22,687 nucleotides of DNA from Flavobacteriales bacterium UBA1531. Its GTDB lineage: Bacteria > Bacteroidota > Bacteroidia > Flavobacteriales_D > Sanyastnellaceae. Positions within the stretch are counted from its first letter, which is position 1, and the number at the start of each line of letters is the position of its first letter. Position numbers and translations under genes: made by a program. A model generated the notes under the pieces. That model made no database searches. It was not told where the DNA came from and saw only the letters and a program-made list of their open reading frames with translations. Below, piece after piece: positions 1 through 8,271 of the stretch. Location: assembly GCA_002323795.1 (NCBI GenBank), contig DCPZ01000086.1:26681-49367 (forward strand), read 5' to 3'.

Positions 1-783
1 TTCAGTGGCTCGCTAGCATTCGCTGGGCTTGTGGCCGTGGGCATTCCGCACGGTGCACTTGATGTTCTCACTCACACGACACGAAAAGCAGGTACCAATC
101 CCATTTCATTCATGGTGCTTTACATCTGCGCAATCGGATGTGTATTGCTGGGCTGGTGGATGATTCCGACGATAACCTTGGTCTTCTTTCTTGGGCTCAG
201 TGCCTGGCATTTTGGCCAAGCCGATTTTGAGCTCTGGGAAATTAATCGAGGAGGTTTGATCTGGGGAATTTTTGTGCTCATGATGATCCTGGGATGGCAT
301 GTGGATGAAGTATCATCCATTCTCTCCGCAATCGGCATATCCGAACTCATGTTGTCACTTGCACAAAAAGGTTCAATGTGGATTGAGATCGGCACGTTAA
401 TCGGCTGGGGCATCTCCATGTGCACTGCATGTTATTATCAAAAGACCCTATGGATTTTGAGCCTGCTGATACTGGCTTGCTCTCCCTTTCTGCCAGTGAT
501 CATCGCATTCATGTTTTTTTTCGTAGGCCAGCATAGCCTGGCAGGTTGGTCGCACCTCAAGAACGGATTGAGATTCAGCAGCCGTGAGCTCTGGGTCAGA
601 GCAGCTCCGTTTCACCTTGGTGCATGGGCCATTATCATCTTGGGCTTATATTTGCTCAAGGACAATGATTCCCAATCATTTGATGCAACGGTCGGATGGT
701 TTTTCGCGTTACTTGGAAGCATTAGCATTCCCCATATCATTGAGTCTCATCAATTCATTCATCAGCATCGGAAGCCCTCTTGA
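1..783 (+). CDS. blh: Brp/Blh-family beta-carotene 15,15'-dioxygenase (5'-truncated by window edge)
   Basis: The reading frame is open to base 1, so the gene starts upstream; 260 residues are visible, near full length for a family of roughly 270-310 residues. It is a hydrophobic multi-pass membrane protein. Family signatures seen are GIPHGALD near the visible N-terminus, SAWHFGQAD about 55 residues later, GQHSLAGWSHL in the C-terminal half, and SIPHIIESHQF near the end; these carry the histidines expected to bind the active-site iron. The family cleaves beta-carotene symmetrically into two retinal molecules, usually to supply the chromophore of a proteorhodopsin (established). No rhodopsin or carotenoid gene is in the window. 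The fragment has one departure: I recall characterised Blh having HSxxH, whereas here the residue four after the His is Gly and the next His is seven away. The family call is good; enzymatic activity is inferred. Confidence 0.85.
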   Translation, partial: FSGSLAFAGLVAVGIPHGALDVLTHTTRKAGTNPISFMVLYICAIGCVLLGWWMIPTITLVFFLGLSAWHFGQADFELWEINRGGLIWGIFVLMMILGWHVDEVSSILSAIGISELMLSLAQKGSMWIEIGTLIGWGISMCTACYYQKTLWILSLLILACSPFLPVIIAFMFFFVGQHSLAGWSHLKNGLRFSSRELWVRAAPFHLGAWAIIILGLYLLKDNDSQSFDATVGWFFALLGSISIPHIIESHQFIHQHRKPS

Positions 784-823
784 CTCCAGCTTAGTTCAAG
801 AAAAATCCAAAAGAGTTTCGGTT

Positions 824-3800
824 GTGCGCCGTTGCGCACTTTTAACGCTCACTGCGTTCACCCTTTTGAGCTGCCCTCCCGACTGCAGTGCTCAATTGGA
901 TACGGAATTTTGGTTTGTTGCACCTGAAATTTGGGCTGGTCATGGCGATGCCCCGATTCTGCTGCGTTTCTCCACCTTAGATGAGGCGGCCAATGTCACA
1001 GTCGATCAACCGGCCAACCTTTCATTTCCAATCCAAAACGTCACAATCAATGCGAATGGAACGGCAACCTTGGACCTCACAACTTGGCTCGGTAGCATCG
1101 AAAATAAGCCGAGCAACCAAGTTTTACCTCGCGGACTTCGCATTGTTTCAAGCGCTCCAATTTCCGCGTACTACGAAGTGAGTCATCCATTGAATACTGA
1201 GATTTTCACACTGAAAGGATCGGCAGCAATGGGAATGAGTTTCTTCACACCTTTTCAAACCAATCTGAGCAATTTTTATCCTCAATCAAAAGCAGGGATT
1301 GATGTCATCGCTTCAGAGGACGACACCGAAGTCACTGTCATTCCCACCGCCAATCTAACTGGTCACCCTGCAGGTATCCCGTTCACTTTCATTCTCAATA
1401 CAGGCGAAACTTATGGAATGCGTGCCAGTTCTGCGATCGGTTCAGATCATCCTGTGGGTACCGTGATTTCAAGCTCGAAGCCAATCTCCGTTGTCGTCAG
1501 CGACGATTCCGTCGAATATGGCATTTGTCAAGACATGCTGGGTGACCAAATCATTCCTACCAACCTGGCAGGCACTGAACATATAGCTGTCAAGGGAAAT
1601 TTGAGCGGACCAGACAAAGTGTACCTTCTAGCTACAGCAGACGGCACGACCTTGTCTGTGAATGGAATAGAAATTACCGGATTGGTGCTCAATGCTGGCG
1701 AATCGTTCGGACACAACTTGACCGGAGCGGTCGGCTATTACGAAACCAGCGCCCCGGTGATTGCATTGCACGTCACGGGCTTCGGCTGCGAAGTGGGTCA
1801 AGCCTTGCTGCCTCCTGTGGCATGCACCGGATCGAACGAAGTTGCGTTTGTCCGATCCACAGCTGAATTCTTTGGGCTCAAAATCATTGTGCGAACCGGA
1901 AGTGATGGAGATTTCACTCTGAACGGATCTTCTGTCAATGTTGGTGCAGGTGAATTCTCAGATGTGCCGGGAACAACTGGGGAATGGAAGTACGCCAACA
2001 TCACAGGAACTGGATTCATTCCCATCGGCTCAGCTTCGAGGTTGGAAAATAGCTCCTCCAAATTTCACCTTGGCATCATCAATGGTGGAGCCGACACAGG
2101 AACACGCTACGGTTATTTCAGTGCGTTCACTCAACTTCAACACGAAACTTTCGTAACGGATGACAACCTGTGCGAAGGGGAAATGGCCGAATTATTTTGC
2201 AGCCAAATCCTCGGCGCCTCTTACGATTGGGTGGGCCCAAATGGATTTCTAGATTCAGGTGATACCATTGAGTTTGGCCCCATCACCTTGTCCGACACGG
2301 GGCTGTATGTTGTTTCCGGCGAAGTAAACGAATGTGAGATTTTGCCAGACACCCTCGAATTGGTGGTCATTGAGCAACCTCCAACACCGAGCGTATTGCC
2401 CATTTCAAACTTATGTGAAGGCGACGACTGGGCATGGACCTCCTTGAGCACAGCAGATGAATGGATGTGGCTCGATGCGGATGGAACCGTCATAGCCACA
2501 GACAGCACTGTGGCTTGGACGAACGCCGATTTGAACGATGCCGGGTCCTATGAGTTGATTGTCACTGCAAACGACTGCTCTTCCACGCCTGCCAATTTTG
2601 AGGTTATTGTCAACGAAACGATTGCGATTGAGTTTACGGAGTCTCTCGCATCTGCCTGTGAGGGTGCTGATTTAATCCTCAGTGCTGACCAATTGATTCC
2701 GGGAGCCAATTGGATCTGGACACTGCCCGATGGCACAGACGTCAATTCAGAAAATCTGAGCCTCAGTCCCGTTGACCTTTTGGACGCTGGTCTCTATACT
2801 TTGGGAGGTTCAAATGCCGGGTGTCCAATGCTAAGCGGAACCATTGAACTGGAAGTTGCTGCTCCCATTGTCCTCGAAATTTCAGCTCCTGATTTTGTTT
2901 GCTCCGCTGACGCACCGATCGATTTAGAAATCAGTGATGCGTATACTGGCGAATGGACGAGCATCGAGTGTCCCGAATGCCTCTCCGCTGACGGCTCATT
3001 TGATGCTGCTTACGCAGAAACGAGTGCTGTGGAAATATTTTACACTTCTCTCGGACCTTGCGCAGCCACTGCCTCGACCACCATTGATGCCATTGTCAGC
3101 CCAGACTCAAATTTTGACAACTTCACCGGTTGCGAGGGACAAGGAGAAGTGCAAATGGCTGCCAACGAACTCGGAGGAATCTGGGAGAGTGATTGCGGAG
3201 TCTGCAGCAATGAAAGTGGATTATTCAACACTCAAGTATCGGGCGTTGGAACATGGAACGTGACCTATTCAATTGATGGCTTATGCCCTGTTGCCTCCTC
3301 GGGAGTTTTTACCGTCACACCAAACACCAGTAGCGACTTCTCGAGTCCAAACTCTCTTTGCGCCAATGCGCCAATCGTTGATCTGACGGCTGACATCCCC
3401 GGAGGAGAATGGATGGCTTCTTGTGGAAATTGCTTGGCCGCCGATGGCAACTTTTTCGCCAATGAAGCCGAAATCGGCCCCGTAGATATCGTCTACACCA
3501 TTCCAGGGGTTTGCGGTTCAAGTTCAACACAGACCATCGTGATCGTGGCCTTACCTGATGCCAATTTTGAATACTCAACCGACGGTAACTGCGCTCCTGC
3601 GCAAGTCACTTGCATCGCACCTGTAAATCCAGATTTGACGGATTGCCAGTGGACATACACCGGCAATGAAAACACTGTCAATGTAAACTGTGGCCAGTCG
3701 ATGTTTGAAATTTCAGAAGGCGGCTGCTTTCAATTGAGTTATACGGTAAGCGAGAATAGTGGATGCAGCAATACCGTGGAGTCTGCCGATCTCTTGTGCA

Positions 3801-4345
3801 TAAATATGCCCCCTGAAGCGACATTCCAGAGCAACCCTTCGAATCCCAGTTTCTTCGATGAGTTCATGACGCTAACCGCTACAGAAACAAATTCCAGTCA
3901 TGCCTACGACTGGAACATTGCTCCAGCATTTCAAGCCAACGGTCAAGAAATCGAGGTGCAACTTAACTCCATTGGTGTCGCCGACTTTGATGTTTGCCTC
4001 CAGGTCACTGATGAACTGAATTGTGCGTCAACAGAATGTCGAAACATTGTCCTCGAAGAAGGCATCACCGCCTATGCCCCGAACGCTTTCACACCCGACC
4101 AAGACGGCAACAACGACGCATGGCGTATCGTTTGTAGCGACGCTGTAACAACTTTCGAATTGCACGTCTTTGATCGTTGGGGAAAAGTCGTTTTCGCAAC
4201 CACAGACAAAGAAGAATACTGGATTGGAGATGTCGATGGAGGAACTCATTTCGCAGAAAATGGGATCTACTTCTACCGCGCAGTGCTTCGCGGAGACAAT
4301 TATGAGGTGCACAGCTTTGAAGGCTCCATTGCGCTGATTCGATAA
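824..4345 (+). CDS. Large secreted adhesin-like protein: IgGFc-binding-like N-terminus, Ig-like modules, type B T9SS sorting domain
   Basis: The frame is open from 584, but that upstream part overlaps blh and reads like a shadow. A GTG at 824 starts a good signal peptide (MRRCALLTLTAFTLL, then Cys-Ser-Ala before QLDTEFW), giving 1173 residues. About residues 25-440 resemble the IgGFc-binding N-terminal domain of bacterial surface proteins. Ig-like modules with spaced Cys follow at about 445-690. Three tandem repeats of about 75 residues then carry a GGxW....CxxC pattern (about 690-905), and a further Ig/PKD-like part runs to about 1080. The last 90 residues (YAPNAFTPDQDGNND, FDRWGKVVF, NGIYFYRAVL) are a clear CHU_C / gliding-motility-associated C-terminal domain, the type B signal for export by T9SS. 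It follows blh by 40 bases. Likely exported to or beyond the cell surface for adhesion or binding; the ligand is unknown. Confidence 0.85.
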   Translation: MRRCALLTLTAFTLLSCPPDCSAQLDTEFWFVAPEIWAGHGDAPILLRFSTLDEAANVTVDQPANLSFPIQNVTINANGTATLDLTTWLGSIENKPSNQVLPRGLRIVSSAPISAYYEVSHPLNTEIFTLKGSAAMGMSFFTPFQTNLSNFYPQSKAGIDVIASEDDTEVTVIPTANLTGHPAGIPFTFILNTGETYGMRASSAIGSDHPVGTVISSSKPISVVVSDDSVEYGICQDMLGDQIIPTNLAGTEHIAVKGNLSGPDKVYLLATADGTTLSVNGIEITGLVLNAGESFGHNLTGAVGYYETSAPVIALHVTGFGCEVGQALLPPVACTGSNEVAFVRSTAEFFGLKIIVRTGSDGDFTLNGSSVNVGAGEFSDVPGTTGEWKYANITGTGFIPIGSASRLENSSSKFHLGIINGGADTGTRYGYFSAFTQLQHETFVTDDNLCEGEMAELFCSQILGASYDWVGPNGFLDSGDTIEFGPITLSDTGLYVVSGEVNECEILPDTLELVVIEQPPTPSVLPISNLCEGDDWAWTSLSTADEWMWLDADGTVIATDSTVAWTNADLNDAGSYELIVTANDCSSTPANFEVIVNETIAIEFTESLASACEGADLILSADQLIPGANWIWTLPDGTDVNSENLSLSPVDLLDAGLYTLGGSNAGCPMLSGTIELEVAAPIVLEISAPDFVCSADAPIDLEISDAYTGEWTSIECPECLSADGSFDAAYAETSAVEIFYTSLGPCAATASTTIDAIVSPDSNFDNFTGCEGQGEVQMAANELGGIWESDCGVCSNESGLFNTQVSGVGTWNVTYSIDGLCPVASSGVFTVTPNTSSDFSSPNSLCANAPIVDLTADIPGGEWMASCGNCLAADGNFFANEAEIGPVDIVYTIPGVCGSSSTQTIVIVALPDANFEYSTDGNCAPAQVTCIAPVNPDLTDCQWTYTGNENTVNVNCGQSMFEISEGGCFQLSYTVSENSGCSNTVESADLLCINMPPEATFQSNPSNPSFFDEFMTLTATETNSSHAYDWNIAPAFQANGQEIEVQLNSIGVADFDVCLQVTDELNCASTECRNIVLEEGITAYAPNAFTPDQDGNNDAWRIVCSDAVTTFELHVFDRWGKVVFATTDKEEYWIGDVDGGTHFAENGIYFYRAVLRGDNYEVHSFEGSIALIR
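2885..3560 (+). repeat. Three tandem Cys-containing modules within the type B T9SS protein
   Basis: Three consecutive modules of about 75 residues share a Trp followed by a CxxC pair, a Gly-containing loop, a Tyr-Thr/Ser strand and a later Cys: TGEWTSIECPEC (from about 2947), GGIWESDCGVC (from about 3172) and GGEWMASCGNC (from about 3400). The spacing of about 228 bases and the shared end pattern (strand, then GxCxxxxS) indicate internal duplication at the protein level; DNA identity is low. Confidence 0.7.
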
Positions 4346-4362
4346 TTCTTAGCTTGCATCCT

Positions 4363-6933
4363 ATGAAAAGAAATCTAGGTTGGATCAGTTTGTGCGCTTG
4401 CGTAACGGGCATTGTTTCGATGCTTGTCATTTCCTGTTCGACATCAGATGATCAGGACAGCACGATTCAACAAAGCATTCATAAAAAAATGCTTCCGTCC
4501 CTTGCTGACGCATGGAAATGGTCCTACCCTGATCAAGTCTGGGATGCGAATGAAGCGAGCAGAAAGTGGAATGGCATGGATCGCTGGCTTCACGATCAAT
4601 CATCAAACTCAACAGCACGTCAAATTGAGGGCGAATGGCGCCTCGAGGGGCCATCCAACATTGGTGGTCGTTTCAACTTCATTCGACAACATCCAACGGA
4701 ACCCTTTCAGTTTTATGCAGGTAGCAGCGCGGGTGGACTGTGGATGACTCCCGGTGATGATGAATGGGTTTGCCTTACTGAGGAATTTCCTGTGATGTCT
4801 TCGGGAGATTTGACGTTTCATCCCGAAAATCCAGACCGGATCTTTTTGGCCACCGGTGACCCTCAAATCAGCAGCTTTCCTCGCATTGGCGCAGGCGTTT
4901 TTCGCTCTTTGGATGGCGGTGCATCGTGGGAGTTGGCTGGGCTCGACTCCATGGGCATCATCAGCAAATTGCTTTACCTCGATGGAGACACTCCAGCCCT
5001 TCTCGCTGGCGCAATGGGTAATCCCGCTATTCCAGGTCAAAATCGCGGACTTTACAGAAGCCTGAACAATGGATTAGAATGGGAACAAGTATTGTTGCCC
5101 AGTGATTCCGCTGGTATCACGGATATGATTGTAGATCCGACAACAGGTGCAATCTTTGCCAGTGCCTGGCAACGCACTCGAACGTCAACTGAAAGCATTG
5201 TTTGGGGACAACACTCTCGTATTTGGAAATCCATTGATGCCGGTGAAAATTGGTTGGCGCTGGACAATCCTTGGGGAGAAGGCAAGCGCGGACGAATCGG
5301 ATTCGCTGCTTCCTATTCAGGCGTATATGCTCTGGTCGTGGGACAAGACAGTCAATTGGATAACATCTATCGCACATCAGATGGAGGAACCACCTGGAAT
5401 CCCGTAATTCCCGATTTGAACATTCCTGAAAATGCGCTAGGAGGGTTCGGTTGGTACTTCTCAAAAATTCGCGTCAATCCCTTCAATGACCAAGACATTA
5501 CAATTTTAGGCGTAAACCTATGGAATTCAATGGATGGAGGAACCAATTGGAGCCTGATGGGACCGGAATGGTGGACCTATGAAGTACACGCAGACAAGCA
5601 TGACTTGCAGTGGATTGGACCTGAATCCTGTGTTTTAGCAACCGACGGTGGACTTTACCGAACGGATGACCATGGTCTTTCCTGGAATGACATTGAGGAC
5701 ATACCCGTTTCACAATTTTACCGTGTCACCGGGAATCCACACAATCCAGGAGTCTATACTGCCGGAGCTCAGGACAACGGAACCACAACGGGCTCATACC
5801 TCGCGCCCAATGCATGGACTCGTGACCTCGGGGGAGATGGATTCACTTCCATCTATCATCCTGAGAATTCAATGCTCCGTTATGCCGGTTACCAATGGGG
5901 AAGTTGGAGGTACAGCATGACCGGTCCTGAGCAAGAACCGGTTTGGAACGACTTCTTGAATGGCATTGATCCTGAAGACCGAGTTTGGTGGGACGCCCCA
6001 CTTGCCTATCATCCGGCAAATCCTGACCTGATGCTCACCGGAACACAAAGAGTCTACAGGATGAACAACGCTCCAGAGGGATTCTGGGAAGCCATAAGTC
6101 CTGATCTCACCGAGAACACATCCCCAGGTTTGACCTACAGGTGCGTTAGTGTTGTAGCAGGTTCGATCTTCAACGAGAATCAAATGGCTGCCGGCACCAC
6201 CGATGGTCACATCTGGATTACACAAGATGGTGGTGACAATTGGGATCCAATGGAAAGCGGTCTACCCGGTCAATTTGTAACCGACGTTGAATTCGATCCC
6301 TATCACCCAGATTCGATGTTCTGCACCATAAGCGGCTACCGAAATGCCGACTATGAGCCTTACGTGTTCCGAGCAGCAATCGGGGAAGCTTGGCAATCCA
6401 TCCAAGGCAATCTTCCTGCTCATCCCGTCAATCAAATCCTACCACTGAACGACAGCGTTTGGACAATCGCAACTGACGCAGGCGTCTTTGCAAGCTCGAA
6501 TTGGGGAGAACATTGGCAACCCATTGGATCCTTGCCGGTGATCCCTGTTTATGATTTGGCCGCAGACACCATGGCTGATCGCTTGGTAGCAGCAACATTT
6601 GCGCGAAGCATTTTAAGTTTTCCGTTGGATTCGATTGCTCCAGAATCATCGAGTCCTGTCGATACAAACAGCCAGAGTATTGCACAACTTAAAGGGCCCG
6701 TAACACTTGCCTTTCCCAATCCTGTGGCCGATCAATTAAGCATAGACGTCTTGGAGTCATGGACAAGGTGCACGGTCATTTCCAGCAATGGGAAGCAATT
6801 ATTCAATTTGGACAAAAACGGACTGCCCGGACGGTTGGTCCTTGATGCGACGGACTGGCCAAATGGCATCAATATCATAAACCTGATCTACGCATCCGGC
6901 CGCAGCGAATCCGTCACCGTGGTCAAACAATAG
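4363..6933 (+). CDS. Secreted BNR/sortilin-type beta-propeller protein, lipoprotein-like signal, type A T9SS sorting domain
   Basis: ATG at 4363 is preferred over an in-frame TTG at 4354 because it begins MKRNLGWIS directly before the hydrophobic signal; this gives 856 residues. The signal ends in LVISCSTSDD, a weak lipobox, so it may be a lipoprotein. From about residue 90, the segment EGPSNIGGRFNFI and many Asp-box (SxDxGxxW-like) turns follow: DGGASWE, NNGLEWE, DAGENWL, DGGTTWN, DGGTNWS, DHGLSWN, DGGDNWD and WGEHWQ. This is the pattern of BNR / VPS10 (sortilin) beta-propellers. The last 80 residues (FPNPVADQLSIDV ... VTVVKQ) are a type A T9SS sorting domain. Its start lies 17 bases after the previous stop, so the two probably share a transcript. 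Asp-box propellers include sialidase-like and binding proteins; no catalytic residues can be assigned, so the function is unknown. Confidence 0.85.
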   Translation: MKRNLGWISLCACVTGIVSMLVISCSTSDDQDSTIQQSIHKKMLPSLADAWKWSYPDQVWDANEASRKWNGMDRWLHDQSSNSTARQIEGEWRLEGPSNIGGRFNFIRQHPTEPFQFYAGSSAGGLWMTPGDDEWVCLTEEFPVMSSGDLTFHPENPDRIFLATGDPQISSFPRIGAGVFRSLDGGASWELAGLDSMGIISKLLYLDGDTPALLAGAMGNPAIPGQNRGLYRSLNNGLEWEQVLLPSDSAGITDMIVDPTTGAIFASAWQRTRTSTESIVWGQHSRIWKSIDAGENWLALDNPWGEGKRGRIGFAASYSGVYALVVGQDSQLDNIYRTSDGGTTWNPVIPDLNIPENALGGFGWYFSKIRVNPFNDQDITILGVNLWNSMDGGTNWSLMGPEWWTYEVHADKHDLQWIGPESCVLATDGGLYRTDDHGLSWNDIEDIPVSQFYRVTGNPHNPGVYTAGAQDNGTTTGSYLAPNAWTRDLGGDGFTSIYHPENSMLRYAGYQWGSWRYSMTGPEQEPVWNDFLNGIDPEDRVWWDAPLAYHPANPDLMLTGTQRVYRMNNAPEGFWEAISPDLTENTSPGLTYRCVSVVAGSIFNENQMAAGTTDGHIWITQDGGDNWDPMESGLPGQFVTDVEFDPYHPDSMFCTISGYRNADYEPYVFRAAIGEAWQSIQGNLPAHPVNQILPLNDSVWTIATDAGVFASSNWGEHWQPIGSLPVIPVYDLAADTMADRLVAATFARSILSFPLDSIAPESSSPVDTNSQSIAQLKGPVTLAFPNPVADQLSIDVLESWTRCTVISSNGKQLFNLDKNGLPGRLVLDATDWPNGINIINLIYASGRSESVTVVKQ

Positions 6934-6947
6934 ATGCCAAACTTATT

Positions 6948-8225
6948 TTATTGCACCCAAAATTTCGCCGAGTTCGCTGAGTTCGCAAAACGCAGGATGT
7001 GCATGCCCGATGACAAGCCAGCGACAGGAATTTCATTTTGTCCGATCGTCCACACGCCAGAGGAAATGAGCTTGCCAGTGGCATCGAAAATGCTCCACGG
7101 CTGGCTCTGGGTGTTGTCATTCAACCATTGCACTTGAATTGGAGTCGACCCTTTGACCAACGTCGGGAAGATGCGAACGTTGCCATCTAACTTCTGCAAC
7201 CATTCTTGAACGTCTACTGCATTGTAATCGTACGCTCCACAAAGCGGTTCGTAATCGTTGCACACCCAACCTGAGGTAACGCTCGCAATTGTCCCTAGTG
7301 TTTGGAAGTATGCATCAGCATCGCCAACATGGGCGACATGATCAGCTCCTTCTAAAATTGTAAAACAGCTCGAAACATCGTTTTCTAAAGCAGTCGCGTG
7401 AACGATAGAACTCCCATCGACCTCAGTGATAGGGAATCCGGAGAGGTAGATCATGCCACTTCCAAAGGGAACCGTGCCATCGGCTGTGCCGTGCACAGAG
7501 ACCAGAGGCTTATCACCTACTGACATGAAATCGGCTGTTTTCAGAGCTCCAGCAACGTTGATGACACCCAGCACCTCCGTACTATAACCAGGATTACCCG
7601 ACTCTCCCTCCAAGCCTCCTGACATCCCCGGAGCAGTTTGGTCTATTTGCTCGGGGATTTCCGAAACCTCATCAACGTAGGCCAAATGCAAACCCAAAAA
7701 CGCCCCTGCCGAGACACCTCCAATCATGATTCGATTCGGATCTATTCCCCATGGATTGTCATCTTCAGCTGCTGTTTTTCGAAAATAACGGATTGCAGCT
7801 TTACCATCGTGATAACCTCTCCAAACCGAGCGAACCAGAGCATTTGAGATGTCGAAAAAATTATCAATTCCCAAGCGGTAAGTGATCGACGCCACAACAT
7901 ACCCCATTCGGGTAAGGTCCTGGCACAAAGGAAGAACGTCAGGATTATCATTTTCACCTCCGATGAAAAAGCCGCCATGAGCCATAATAATCAATGGACG
8001 ATTTTCACTGAAATCTCCTACTGGCTCGTAGATATCGACCAACAAGTTCTGATTTAAACCCGTTGAATTGATTGCATTGCCGTAGACAACATCCGGAGTC
8101 ACCTCAAATGATTCAAAAGCGGAAGTAAAACGGTAGCGGGTTCCATCGCAATCATTTTGGGCCGTTGCCGACCGAAATGGAGAGAAGAGAACAGCAAGAA
8201 TGCAGAAGAGATTTAAAATCTTCAT
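6948..8225 (-). CDS. Secreted alpha/beta-hydrolase (carboxylesterase-like) with type A T9SS sorting domain
   Basis: The frame is open to 8258, but ATG at 8225 starts a clean signal peptide (MKILNLFCILAVLF ... SATA, then QNDC), giving 425 residues. About residues 55-320 form an alpha/beta-hydrolase of the carboxylesterase / feruloyl-esterase-like kind. HGG at 83-85 would be the oxyanion hole, GVSAG at 170-174 the nucleophile elbow with Ser172, Asp249 in HGTADGTVP a candidate acid, and His296 or His299 the candidate base. The last 80 residues (RIFPTLV ... IFDATGKLISSG ... AKFWVQ) are a type A T9SS sorting domain. The stop faces the stop of the preceding + strand gene across 14 bases, with no hairpin seen. 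The start is 46 bases from the divergent PNGase F-like gene. Substrate is unknown: acyl or acetyl esters on glycans are possible, as are lipids or polyesters. Confidence 0.85.
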   Translation of the reverse strand: MKILNLFCILAVLFSPFRSATAQNDCDGTRYRFTSAFESFEVTPDVVYGNAINSTGLNQNLLVDIYEPVGDFSENRPLIIMAHGGFFIGGENDNPDVLPLCQDLTRMGYVVASITYRLGIDNFFDISNALVRSVWRGYHDGKAAIRYFRKTAAEDDNPWGIDPNRIMIGGVSAGAFLGLHLAYVDEVSEIPEQIDQTAPGMSGGLEGESGNPGYSTEVLGVINVAGALKTADFMSVGDKPLVSVHGTADGTVPFGSGMIYLSGFPITEVDGSSIVHATALENDVSSCFTILEGADHVAHVGDADAYFQTLGTIASVTSGWVCNDYEPLCGAYDYNAVDVQEWLQKLDGNVRIFPTLVKGSTPIQVQWLNDNTQSQPWSIFDATGKLISSGVWTIGQNEIPVAGLSSGMHILRFANSANSAKFWVQ

Positions 8226-8271
8226 AATTTTCGTGGGAGTCATTCGACAATAATACATTGGTTCTCTTCAA

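Noticed and set aside
584..823. In-frame upstream extension of the large type B T9SS protein, overlapping blh
   Set aside because: It runs inside the blh coding region and has no signal peptide character; the GTG at 824 starts a normal signal peptide directly after the blh stop.
6961..6987. Short direct repeat of GAGTTCGC at the end of the esterase gene
   Set aside because: Two copies within coding sequence for an Asn-Ser-Ala repeat in the last residues; too short to call a repeat element.
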